Shown here one piece after another: positions 37,594 to 45,447 of a DNA stretch of 48,257 nt (its first letter is position 1; every line of letters starts with the position of its first letter). The translations under genes were made by a program, and so were the position numbers. This stretch comes from Pseudomonadota bacterium (lineage in GTDB: Bacteria > Myxococcota_A > Polyangia > Polyangiales > Polyangiaceae). The notes beneath the pieces were generated by a model that worked only from the letters and a program-made list of their open reading frames with translations, ran no database searches and was not told the origin of the DNA. Where the stretch lies: contig JAEYWK010000094.1 in assembly GCA_023431345.1 (NCBI GenBank), forward strand, positions 1 through 48,257, given 5' to 3'.

Positions 37594-38751
37594 CTACGGT
37601 AGCTCGCACTCCGCGAGGACCGTGCGGCCCGGGGAGACCTGGCCAAAGCAGCTCACGGCGCTCACCTCGCCGTCGTGGACGACGCTGACCGTGAGGTTGG
37701 CAGCTCCGGCCGGGAGCTCGTGCTCGACCGACTGCCCGCACGCTGGCGGCGGAAAGCTCTGCGCCGCTTCCTCGCCCGCGGCCTGGAGCCGGACGTCCGT
37801 CACGTCTTGGCACTTCAAGTCGAGTAGCTCGAGCACGGCGGGCAAGTCGACGCGCAACGCGCCCTCTTCCCGGAGCGCGGTGCATTGCGCCACGACGACC
37901 GCCTCGGGCAGCGTGCGAGCGGCGCAGCTACTGGCGGCCAGGGGCTCGACGCTGCCAGCGCTGAACGCCTCGACGACGGCGCGGGCCTGGCGATGGGGCG
38001 GCAAGTCGTCGAAGGTCACTTGGCCCGCGTCGCAGGCCACCGTTTGCAGGAAGGGATCACCATCCACCTCGAGGCTGACGGCCAGGCGCTCGACTTCGCC
38101 GGGGCCCGCGCCGCAGCTCAGACCGCCGAGCAGCGCCGGCACGAGCACTCGCACGCTGCCGGGCGCGCTCGCGTCCGCCGCGCGGAAGCTCGAGCAGCGC
38201 TTGACGCGCACGATGGTCTGATCGACGGCCAGCGTCGCGTCGCACTCCGCCGTCCACAGCGGCTCGACCGGCGCGCCGTCGGGGTCGACGACGAGCGCGC
38301 TGCCGGGCGCGCGTGGCGCGATGTCGTCACGCGCGTAGCCCGCGATTTTGGCGTAGTAGTGGCGGCCGGGCACGATGAAGCCGAAGCCGACTCCTGCCAG
38401 GCAAGACGTCGGACCCGAGCTCGGCAGCGCGAAGTCGTCGGTCGCGTCGTCGTCGTTGGCGGCCCCGCCGGCGTCCTCAGCGCTGCGTTCGTCGCCGCTC
38501 GCACCGCCGCTGCCGCGAGCGATCGGGTTGGGATCGAACAGCGTGGCGACGTAGCGCTTCAGACCGGGCTCGTCGCCGTCGGCCGCGCAGGGCACCTGAC
38601 CCCGAAATTGCTCGGGGGCGATCTCGATCAGCGTCGGGTGCGTGACGCCCAAGGTCGCGGCAGAATCGTTGGAGCAGCCGGTGTGCACGGCCAGCGCCAA
38701 CCCGACGGCGAGCAGGGCTGGTTCGAAGCGTCGGAGCGGGCGGGCGGGCAT
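37594..38751 (-). CDS. Lipoprotein of unknown function
   Basis: A 385-residue lipoprotein with a signal ending HTGCSND (lipobox TGC). The mature part starts with an APEQFRGQVPCA segment, then an Asp/Ala/Gly-rich spacer, and a larger beta-rich region with several cysteines (LSCGAGPG, VACDAGQVTFDDLPP, CFGQVSPGRTVLAECELP). The ATG at 38751 gives the clean signal; a longer start at 38802 adds 17 residues. No family is recognised. A second, smaller lipoprotein gene lies 54 bp upstream on the same strand. Confidence 0.75.
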   Translation of the reverse strand: MPARPLRRFEPALLAVGLALAVHTGCSNDSAATLGVTHPTLIEIAPEQFRGQVPCAADGDEPGLKRYVATLFDPNPIARGSGGASGDERSAEDAGGAANDDDATDDFALPSSGPTSCLAGVGFGFIVPGRHYYAKIAGYARDDIAPRAPGSALVVDPDGAPVEPLWTAECDATLAVDQTIVRVKRCSSFRAADASAPGSVRVLVPALLGGLSCGAGPGEVERLAVSLEVDGDPFLQTVACDAGQVTFDDLPPHRQARAVVEAFSAGSVEPLAASSCAARTLPEAVVVAQCTALREEGALRVDLPAVLELLDLKCQDVTDVRLQAAGEEAAQSFPPPACGQSVEHELPAGAANLTVSVVHDGEVSAVSCFGQVSPGRTVLAECELP

Positions 38752-38805
38752 GGGCGCCCGCGTCTGTAGACCAGGGCTCTGGCTCCGGCAAGCTCGGGGC
38801 ACGAG

Positions 38806-39402
38806 CTACTCGGCCGGGGCGCCGCCCTCGGAATCTTCGGCGCTGCGGCTGCCGCCGGCCGAGCTGCCGGCGCTGGCGCCGCTGCCGTCGTCGCTCGGCT
38901 GTCCGCCCGTACCGCCGCTGCCGTCGTCGTCGTCGTCGCTCGGCTGTCCGCCCGCTCCGCCGCTGCCGTCGTCGTCGTCGTCCGGCAGCTCCGCCAGGAA
39001 GGCGCATTCGCGGGTGCGCTCGGGACGTGCCACGACGTCGCAAGCCGTGCGCAGGCCGCGCCCGCTCGCCGTCACCCCCGGCTCGCAATCGGCGAGGGCG
39101 ATCTCGGGGTCATCCTCGGCGCAGCGGCCGGCGGCTTCGATCACGCTCGTGCACGCGGCGACCGCGGTCGCTCCCGGAGGCTTGCCGGCGAGCCCGTGCA
39201 GGCAATGGTCGCGCACGTACCGCTCGCAAGCTGGCACGTCGTCCACGGTTCCGCAGGCCTTGCTGGCGCGGCAGCGAGCTTTCTCGATGTCACGGCAGTC
39301 GTCGATGCCGACGGCGGCGGTGCCGCAGCCGGACGCCGTGACGAGGCTGAAGCTGCCGAACGCCGATAGCAGCGCGGCCGAAAGGGAACGCAGGTAGCTC
39401 AT
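38806..39402 (-). CDS. Small Cys-rich lipoprotein with acidic repeats
   Basis: A 198-residue protein with a signal peptide and SGCG lipobox, a cysteine-bearing helical domain (about residues 30-125, with cysteines at CRDIEKARC, KACG, CERY and CLHG) and a C-terminal tail of repeated DDDDDGSGG(A/T)GGQPS units and Ser/Gly/Ala. The acidic, Gly-rich tail suggests calcium binding or surface display, which is inference. It lies 54 bp upstream of the lipoprotein gene ending at 37594. Confidence 0.75.
   Translation of the reverse strand: MSYLRSLSAALLSAFGSFSLVTASGCGTAAVGIDDCRDIEKARCRASKACGTVDDVPACERYVRDHCLHGLAGKPPGATAVAACTSVIEAAGRCAEDDPEIALADCEPGVTASGRGLRTACDVVARPERTRECAFLAELPDDDDDGSGGAGGQPSDDDDDGSGGTGGQPSDDGSGASAGSSAGGSRSAEDSEGGAPAE
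38882..38982 (-). repeat. 45-bp tandem repeat coding an acidic Gly-rich unit
   Basis: Two nearly identical 45-bp units (38893-38937 and 38938-38982), with a partial third, encode a 15-residue unit of Asp-rich plus GSGGAGGQPS type. The copies differ at only a few bases. Confidence 0.82.
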
Positions 39403-39464
39403 CGCCTCCGCTCGGGTACCACGCGCGTCGCGAGCCGGGCGAGCTTTCGGGCATACTCGTCTCC

Positions 39465-40358
39465 ATGTCGTCCGCGTTGATCTTGGCGGCCGGGTTCGGC
39501 ACGCGGCTCCAGCCGCTCACGCTCGAGCTGCCCAAGCCGGTGGTGCCGGTCGGTGACCGCCCGCTGCTGGCCCACATCGCGGCCGCATGCCGCCGCGCAG
39601 GTATCGCGCGTTTGGTCGCTAATGTGCACCATGAGCATGCGAAAATATCTACAATTAACAAAGAATTAGACTTGGATATTCAAGTAGTGGTCGAGCCATC
39701 CATTCGCGGCACGGCAGGGGGCGTAGCGGGCGCGCGCGCGCATTTCGAGCCCGGCGCGCCGGTGTTGGTTTGGAACGGCGATATCCTGACCGAGGCGTCG
39801 CCCGGCGCCGCGCTCGACATCGCGCGCGAACGCGACGCTCAGGTGCTGCTCGTGAGTGAACGCGAGGGGCGCGCGGGCACGGTCGGGCTCGACGACGACG
39901 GCAGCGTCGTTCGCCTGCGCGGTCGTGTGTTCGGTCGCGAGACGCGCTCGGCCGACTACATCGGCATCATGGCGCTCGGCCCCGGCGTCGTCAGTGAGCT
40001 GCCCGAGCAGGGCTGCCTGTTCGGAGACGTGGGGCTCGCCCACCTGGCGGCCGGAAGAAAGTTGTACACGGTGCCGCACGCGGCGCCTTGGTCGGATCTC
40101 GGCGATCTCGAGGCGTACGTCGCTGCCAACCGTGAGTGGCTCGCGGGGCGAGGCTCGTGGAGCGCGCCGGGGGTGGCGCTGCCTTCGGGGGTGACGCTCG
40201 AGGGCAGCATCCTCGGCGCGCGGGTTCGCGTGAGCGGGACGGGGCCGCTGCGTCGCGTGATCGCCTGGCCGGGCGCGCCGGTGGTGGCGCCGCTGACCGA
40301 CGCGGTGGTGCTGAGCTCGGGGCGGGTGGTGTCCGCCGCGGGAGCCGCAGAAAACTAG
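39465..40358 (+). CDS. Sugar-phosphate nucleotidyltransferase (MurU/mannose-1-P guanylyltransferase-like)
   Basis: A 297-residue enzyme joining a sugar 1-phosphate to an NTP. ILAAGFGTRLQPLT and LPKPVVPVGDRPLL form the nucleotide site, followed by NVHHEHA, EPSIRGTAGGV, a VLVWNGDIL metal-binding stretch and an APWSDLGDLEAY segment. The order fits the N-acetylmuramate-1-phosphate uridylyltransferase and mannose-1-phosphate guanylyltransferase group; the C-terminal 60 residues are a short left-handed-helix-like tail. No kinase partner such as AmgK is adjacent. About 50 bp inside the gene (39640-39690) use strikingly AT-rich codons compared with the rest. Confidence 0.85.
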   Translation: MSSALILAAGFGTRLQPLTLELPKPVVPVGDRPLLAHIAAACRRAGIARLVANVHHEHAKISTINKELDLDIQVVVEPSIRGTAGGVAGARAHFEPGAPVLVWNGDILTEASPGAALDIARERDAQVLLVSEREGRAGTVGLDDDGSVVRLRGRVFGRETRSADYIGIMALGPGVVSELPEQGCLFGDVGLAHLAAGRKLYTVPHAAPWSDLGDLEAYVAANREWLAGRGSWSAPGVALPSGVTLEGSILGARVRVSGTGPLRRVIAWPGAPVVAPLTDAVVLSSGRVVSAAGAAEN

Positions 40359-40400
40359 GCCCGATCCGAGTTTTGTCGCTATCGAGGGCAAAGAGCGCCC

Positions 40401-41237
40401 ATGGCCCCGGTCAACGTCCGAAACCTCGAGCAGATCCAGGAGCAAGACTCCGCCCGTCCTTCTCGAATCGGCACGCTGCTGCTGGTCTCGCTGGCGGGGG
40501 CGGCGGTGGTGACCGCGTCCGTCATGATGTCGAACAAGGGTGGGGGGCCCGCCAAGTCGACTCAGGACCCGCTGGCCGCGCTCGTGGCGGAGGCCAAGTC
40601 GAACGCGCTGCCCGCGGAGGCGCTCGACGGCAAGGACGTGAGCTTCCCACGCATCTTGAGCGACGACAGCACGCCGACGACGGCGCTCGCGGCCGTGAAA
40701 GACGAGCGGGGGCGTCTCGTCAAGCGAGATGCGGACGCCCTCGAGGTCGCGCCGAGCGCGCCGCCGCCCGCGACCGATCGCTTGCCCGTGGTTCCCCTGC
40801 CGGTCGGCACGCTGCTGAACTCGTCGCCCGTGATCACGAACCCGCGCGACAGCCTCACCGATCTGGCCGCGGCGGCCGCGGCCGCGAAGACCGACGCCGA
40901 GCTCGCGCCCGAAGGGATGGACGGCGGCTTTCAGCTGCAGGTCGCCAGCTTCAAGGAGCAAAGCGACGCCGAGCGCGCGGTCGAAGATCTGCGCAAGCGC
41001 GGCCACCGCGCCTTTCGCCAAGCCGCTCACGTGCCGGACCGCGGCTTGTGGCACCGCGTCCGCATCGGCCCGTTCAAGACCAAGCTCGAAGCCTTGAAGT
41101 ACAAAGATCGCTTCGAGCGCGCCGAGCGGCTCGCTCCGTTCCTGATCGACCCCGAGAAGGTGAAGCAGGCGGAGATGCAGCGAGCGGCGAGGTTGTCGGC
41201 GCTGCAGAAGAGACGTGAGCGCTCGACCGGGGATTGA
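40401..41237 (+). CDS. SPOR-domain membrane protein
   Basis: A 278-residue protein with a short cytoplasmic start, one membrane helix (about residues 23-43), an Ala/Pro-rich periplasmic linker and a C-terminal SPOR domain (about 173-255, GFQLQVASFKEQSDAERAVEDLRKRG then RVRIGPFKTKLEAL). SPOR domains bind denuded peptidoglycan and often localise to division septa. The Lys/Arg-rich end follows the domain. It lies 42 bp after the nucleotidyltransferase gene on the same strand. Confidence 0.88.
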   Translation: MAPVNVRNLEQIQEQDSARPSRIGTLLLVSLAGAAVVTASVMMSNKGGGPAKSTQDPLAALVAEAKSNALPAEALDGKDVSFPRILSDDSTPTTALAAVKDERGRLVKRDADALEVAPSAPPPATDRLPVVPLPVGTLLNSSPVITNPRDSLTDLAAAAAAAKTDAELAPEGMDGGFQLQVASFKEQSDAERAVEDLRKRGHRAFRQAAHVPDRGLWHRVRIGPFKTKLEALKYKDRFERAERLAPFLIDPEKVKQAEMQRAARLSALQKRRERSTGD

Positions 41238-41301
41238 GTGACGTCGAGCTGCGGCCGGGAGGGGCGCCATCGTCCCTAATCCCGGGACGTCGTCTGACTC
41301 C

Positions 41302-42435
41302 TCAGCCCTTGCTGTGCGACTTCTTCGCTAGCTGCTGCCTCACCGCCGTCGAGATCGCGCCCGTCACGTTCTTGCTCTTGGCCAGCATCTTCAGCTCGCT
41401 CTCGCGCAAGAGCGGCACCATACGCGACGCGAACGAGAACGGCGTGCGCGGATTCGAGACCAGGTTCAGCTTGATTTGGTAGTTGCGCGTGAAATCTTTG
41501 TTGAGCGCCAAGATGCGCAGCACGTCTTCGCTCACGATGCGGCTCGCGCTGATCTGAACCGCCTCCGGCTCTTTGAGCAGCGGGCTCTTCGCGGCTGCTG
41601 CCGCCACGAGGCGGTTCGAGTCGCGCACGCAGAGCAGCCGCTCCGCGGCGCTGCCCAGCGTCGCGCAGCGGATCTTCTGCGACACGGTCATGTCGGCCAT
41701 GCGCGCGTACAGGGGCACGACCTTCTCTTTGACCTTCTCCTCGCCCTCGTCGTCGATCTCGTGCGTGTCCTCGTTCTCTTCCAGCGCCAGCCGGGCCGCC
41801 GTCTCCTGCGTCTCGCGGAACAGCAGGTCGTCGTACGTCGGCTCCTCGGAGGGCTCCGCGATGAGCTCGTTCTTGATGGCCATGGCCGCCTCTTTGAACG
41901 CCGAAATGGACAGCTCGATGTCGTTGCGGACGCACAGCTCGATCAACCGATCGGCGGTCGACATGCGCACGCGCTTGTTCATGTAGAGCTTCTCGATCAC
42001 CACCGGATGCTTGAGCATCAGCTCTTCGTTGGTGGCGATGAGCTCACCGGCGCGCTCGTCGGCGGCGGCGGCCAAGAGCTCGAGCGCGCTCCCGCCGATG
42101 CGCGGCATGCGCAAGAGCTTCTCGATGACCTCGTGGTTGGTCGCGTACAGCGGCGCGAGCTGAAGGATCACGCTCGCGGGCAAGTCCGCCGACAGCGCGC
42201 CGGTCAGGATCGGCGGGGGCAGCTTGGCGAGCGTGCCGCGCGCCGACTCGCGCAGCTTCTCGTCCTCGCTGCCCGCCAGCGCGGCGATCGCGATCACGAT
42301 CTCGTGCGGCTTTGCGCCGGGGATGACGCCCTTGGAGGCCATCATCTTGACGGGCAGGGGCGCTCCTTCCGAGAGCACCTTTTGAACGGGGGCGCCGAGC
42401 TTCTCTAGCTCGATATCCGAGGTCGCGGCAGACAA
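41302..42435 (-). CDS. Helical protein of unknown function
   Basis: A 377-residue protein from a TTG at 42435, chosen because the longer reading (to 42597) overlaps the divergent SPFH gene and has poor composition. The sequence is mostly amphipathic helices with Leu-rich pseudo-repeats (LAALAGSEDEKLRESARGTL, LLRMPRIGGSALELLAAAAD), suggesting a HEAT-like or DUF2336-like solenoid. An acidic linker (EENEDTHEIDDEGEEKVKEK) divides it. The C-terminal end is Lys/Ser-rich. It has no signal peptide. The start choice is uncertain. It is divergent from the SPFH-zinc-ribbon gene. Confidence 0.68.
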   Translation of the reverse strand: MSAATSDIELEKLGAPVQKVLSEGAPLPVKMMASKGVIPGAKPHEIVIAIAALAGSEDEKLRESARGTLAKLPPPILTGALSADLPASVILQLAPLYATNHEVIEKLLRMPRIGGSALELLAAAADERAGELIATNEELMLKHPVVIEKLYMNKRVRMSTADRLIELCVRNDIELSISAFKEAAMAIKNELIAEPSEEPTYDDLLFRETQETAARLALEENEDTHEIDDEGEEKVKEKVVPLYARMADMTVSQKIRCATLGSAAERLLCVRDSNRLVAAAAAKSPLLKEPEAVQISASRIVSEDVLRILALNKDFTRNYQIKLNLVSNPRTPFSFASRMVPLLRESELKMLAKSKNVTGAISTAVRQQLAKKSHSKG

Positions 42436-42523
42436 GCAGCTCAGCCTACACGAGGCGCGCCGTCCCGTGTACAATAGGCTTTCTCGCGCGGTTTTCGAGC
42501 ATTCATAGGAGCGTGTAAGGCAC

Positions 42524-43831
42524 ATGGGCATCATGGACTTCGTGAAGGGCGGCGTGCAGCGGATGATGATCGCGCGCGCCGACGCGCATAAGGGCAAGGT
42601 GCTCTACAAGCATCCGGACCAGAACTTCCCGTTCTGGAGCCAGCTCACCGTCGACTCGGACGAGGTCGTGCTGTTCTTCAAGAACGGCTTCTTCGTCGGC
42701 ACCCTCGGCCCCCAGCGCGAGCCCTACACGCTGACGACGCAGAACATCCCATTTCTGGGCTCGCTGGTCGACCAGTTCACGGGCGGCAACATCTTCATCA
42801 GCGAGCTGTACTTCGTGACGATGAAGCCGATGTACAACGAGACATTCGGCGATCAGATCGGCTCGATGCGCGATCCCGATCTCGAGCTGCGCGTCACGCT
42901 GCGCGCCAACGGCACTTACTCGTTCCGCGTCGTCGATCCCTACAAGTTTTTGGTCGGCTTCGTAGGGCAGGGCGGCAACCCGGACCGCGCGATGCAGTGG
43001 GTGAAAGATCTGCTGTTCATGGGGCTCAAGAGCACCGTGGGCGAGCTGATCAAGAGCCGCGAGTACACGCTCTTGGATCTGGGGCAAATGGGGCCCGAGG
43101 TCGCCCGGCGCATCGTGCAAAACTGCCCGGACCTCTCGAACTGCGGCGTGCAGGTGCTCGAGATCGGCAAGCTGAACATCAACGTCAGCGAAGAGGACCA
43201 GCGTCGCCTCGACGAGAAGCAAGACGTGATCGCGCAGGCCAAGGTGGAGGCGATGGCGGCGCAGCGCGGCGTGGCCAAGGCGCAAGCCGAAGCGCAGGCC
43301 CGCCAGTTCGCGCTGGACCAGGAGTTCCAGCAGCGCGCGCGCTACGTCAACCAGCTCGACATGCAGCGCTACGGGCAGTTCGCGGCCGCCGAGGCGACGA
43401 TGGGCCTCGGCCAGGGCCTCGCGCAAGGTGGTGACGGCACCGCTGGCGCCGCGATGGCGCAAGGCATGGCGCTGGGCGCCGGCCTCGGTTACGGCCAGCG
43501 CGCCGTCGCGCCTCCCGGCTATCCGCCGGCGGGCTACCCGCCGCCTGGGTATCCTCGGCCGGGGTATCCGCCTCCCGGGTATCCGCCCGCGGGCTACCCC
43601 CCACCGGGCTACCCGCCGCCCGGGTATGGCGCGCCTCCTGGCTACGGGCCGCCGCCGCCCGCGCCCGGTTATGGCCCGCCGCCGGCTCCCGGCGCCTACG
43701 CTCCGCCTCCGGCGGCGCCCGCCCCTGGGGGTGCTCCCGCCGCCCAGGCGCCCGCGCGCTGCCCCAGCTGCAGCGCGCAGAATCAGCCGCAAGCGCGCTT
43801 CTGCAACGAGTGCGGCGCCAAGATGTCGTGA
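42524..43831 (+). CDS. SPFH-domain protein with GYPP repeats and C-terminal zinc ribbon
   Basis: A 435-residue protein. The SPFH core (about residues 20-270) includes FWSQLTVDSDEVVLFFKNG and NINVSEEDQRRLDEKQ, followed by an Ala/Gln/Arg-rich helix. A segment with repeated GYPPPGYP units (about 331-395) leads to a zinc ribbon (ARCPSCSAQNQPQARFCNECG). This is the soluble YdjI/virion-core-like branch of SPFH proteins rather than the membrane-hairpin flotillins. Its stop overlaps the GTG of the kinase gene (GTGA). It may be a multimeric scaffold for the kinase, which also has a zinc ribbon; that is inference. Confidence 0.88.
   Translation: MGIMDFVKGGVQRMMIARADAHKGKVLYKHPDQNFPFWSQLTVDSDEVVLFFKNGFFVGTLGPQREPYTLTTQNIPFLGSLVDQFTGGNIFISELYFVTMKPMYNETFGDQIGSMRDPDLELRVTLRANGTYSFRVVDPYKFLVGFVGQGGNPDRAMQWVKDLLFMGLKSTVGELIKSREYTLLDLGQMGPEVARRIVQNCPDLSNCGVQVLEIGKLNINVSEEDQRRLDEKQDVIAQAKVEAMAAQRGVAKAQAEAQARQFALDQEFQQRARYVNQLDMQRYGQFAAAEATMGLGQGLAQGGDGTAGAAMAQGMALGAGLGYGQRAVAPPGYPPAGYPPPGYPRPGYPPPGYPPAGYPPPGYPPPGYGAPPGYGPPPPAPGYGPPPAPGAYAPPPAAPAPGGAPAAQAPARCPSCSAQNQPQARFCNECGAKMS
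43513..43710 (+). repeat. GYPP-type repeat region in the SPFH gene
   Basis: About ten short Gly-Tyr-Pro-Pro-rich units encoded by GC-rich, partly identical DNA. Such repeats are typically flexible and vary between strains. Confidence 0.75.
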
Positions 43832-45354
43832 GGGACGAGACGGTCCTGCGATTCGGCGGCGGGCGGCGTGACGACACGCAGCCGCCGCCGGCTGCAGCTA
43901 CGCCGCGCGCTACGTCGTGTCCGACTTGCGGCGCGCACTTCTCGCGCGACGGGCGCTTCTGCCCGTTCGACGGAACCCTGCTCGTCGCCGCCAGCGATCG
44001 GGACTCGGCGAGCGACGCCCTGCTCGGCACCGTGGTCGATCAGCGCTACGAAGTGCTGTCGGTGATAGGCGAAGGCGGCATGGGCAGCGTCTACTGCGTG
44101 CGCCACCGCGCGCTCGGGAAGCGCTTCGCGCTCAAGGTGCTGCGCCAAGATCTCGCGCTCGACGGCGAGATTGCCGCCCGCTTCATTCAGGAGGCGCGCA
44201 CCGCCGCCGCCGTTTCTCACCCTGGCCTGGTCGAGATCACCGACTTCGGCCGGCTGGAGAGCGGACAGGTCTACTTCGTGATGGAGCTGCTCGAGGGGCA
44301 GTCGCTGGCCGCGCTCTTGCGGCGGGGCGGACCACTACCGGCCGCGCGGGGCCTCGACATCGTGCGGCAGCTCGCGCGAGCGCTGAAAGCGGCGCACGAC
44401 GCGTCGATCGTGCACCGCGACCTGAAGCCCGACAACATCCACGTCGGGCGCGGTGACGGCGAGCGCGACCTCGTCAAGATCGTCGACTTCGGCCTGGCCA
44501 AGGTGATCGGCTCGAGCCGCTTCACGCGCGCGGGCATGGTGTTCGGCACTCCGCATTACATGAGCCCCGAGCAAGCGGCGGGCGAGGCCGTCGACCACCG
44601 CGCCGATATCTACGCGCTCGGCGTCGTCATGTACGAGATGTTTACCGGCAGAGTGCCGTTCGAAGCCGACAGCTACATGGGCGTGCTGACCAAGCACATG
44701 TACATGGCGCCCGCGCCGCCCAGCGCGCTCTGCCCCGAGCTCAAGTCGCTCGGCGCGCTCGAAGACATCATCTTGCGCTGCTTGCAGAAGCAGCCCGATG
44801 CTCGCTACGAGAGCTTGGGCGCGCTGCTGCTCGATTTCGACGAGCGCTTGCCGCAGCCCTCTCGCGTCCGCGGCAGCCCTGCTGCATCGCTGCTCGACCA
44901 GGTCGAGCTGCCTCCTCCGAACGAGCGCTTGCGCCGCCCGTCCAAGCTCCTGCCCCTCGCGATCATCGCCGTGGCGTTCCTGCTGGGGCTCGGCTTCGTG
45001 TTCGTGCTGCGCCGCGCCGAGCCCGTTCGCGAGCGGGCAATGACGTCGTTTCCGGCCCCGAGCGTGGGCGCGTCCCCGAGCGTGGGCGCGTCCCCGAGCG
45101 TGGGTGCGCCCACGAGCGTCGCCGGGCGTGCGAGCGTTGGTGCGGCCACGACGTCTGCTGCGGCCCCTGCACGGCTCGAGGCCTCGCCGCGCCCTGCTCC
45201 ACCCACGACGCAACCTTCGGTCGAGCGTTTACCCGCCCGTAAGCCGGCAGGGGCGAAAACGCGCGGCGCGACAGCGAGCCCCGCTCGCGAGCCGGCGCCG
45301 AGCCAGAACCCGCACCTCGGCTCGGGCGAGATCGTGGACCCCTGGGCGCGCTGA
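43828..45354 (+). CDS. Zinc-ribbon Ser/Thr protein kinase with membrane helix
   Basis: A 508-residue protein from the GTG overlapping the SPFH stop. A short N-terminal zinc-ribbon-like motif (CPTCGAHFSRDGRFCPFDG, with Cys31, Cys34 and Cys45) precedes the kinase domain (about 73-340): glycine loop GEGGMGSVY (81-89), Lys103, HRDLKPDN (197-204), DFG (220-222) and GTPHYMSPEQ (240-249). All catalytic residues are present. One membrane helix (about 375-395) is followed by a Pro/Ala/Ser-rich tail with a SVGASP repeat. Kinases of this architecture are abundant in myxobacteria. The substrate is unknown, with the SPFH protein an obvious candidate partner. Confidence 0.93.
   Translation: MRDETVLRFGGGRRDDTQPPPAAATPRATSCPTCGAHFSRDGRFCPFDGTLLVAASDRDSASDALLGTVVDQRYEVLSVIGEGGMGSVYCVRHRALGKRFALKVLRQDLALDGEIAARFIQEARTAAAVSHPGLVEITDFGRLESGQVYFVMELLEGQSLAALLRRGGPLPAARGLDIVRQLARALKAAHDASIVHRDLKPDNIHVGRGDGERDLVKIVDFGLAKVIGSSRFTRAGMVFGTPHYMSPEQAAGEAVDHRADIYALGVVMYEMFTGRVPFEADSYMGVLTKHMYMAPAPPSALCPELKSLGALEDIILRCLQKQPDARYESLGALLLDFDERLPQPSRVRGSPAASLLDQVELPPPNERLRRPSKLLPLAIIAVAFLLGLGFVFVLRRAEPVRERAMTSFPAPSVGASPSVGASPSVGAPTSVAGRASVGAATTSAAAPARLEASPRPAPPTTQPSVERLPARKPAGAKTRGATASPAREPAPSQNPHLGSGEIVDPWAR
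45061..45114 (+). repeat. Three 18-bp tandem repeats in the kinase tail
   Basis: Three copies of AGCGTGGGCGCGTCCCCG, the last one diverged, encode SVGASP-type units in the extracytoplasmic tail. Confidence 0.8.
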
Positions 45355-45447
45355 CGCGTGGCGCGGCCTGTTTGCTTGACAGGAGAGGCAAAGCCTTCAA
45401 CGCTTCTCGAGTCGTCCAACCGGGGCACGACGGGCAAGTGGTAAAGA

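Noticed and set aside
39640..39690. AT-rich patch as an insertion-sequence remnant
   Set aside because: The reading frame is intact across it, length fits the enzyme family, and no inverted or direct repeats flank it. It is kept as a compositional anomaly only.
43513..43710. Could the GYPP repeat DNA be a CRISPR-like array?
   Set aside because: Repeats are in frame, contiguous, of codon-multiple length, and lack unique spacers. They code for a known type of flexible linker.
45376..45404. TTGACA-like box before the REC-DUF4388 gene
   Set aside because: The -35-like TTGACA is present, but the segment 17 bp on (AACGCT) is a poor -10, so I do not call a promoter.
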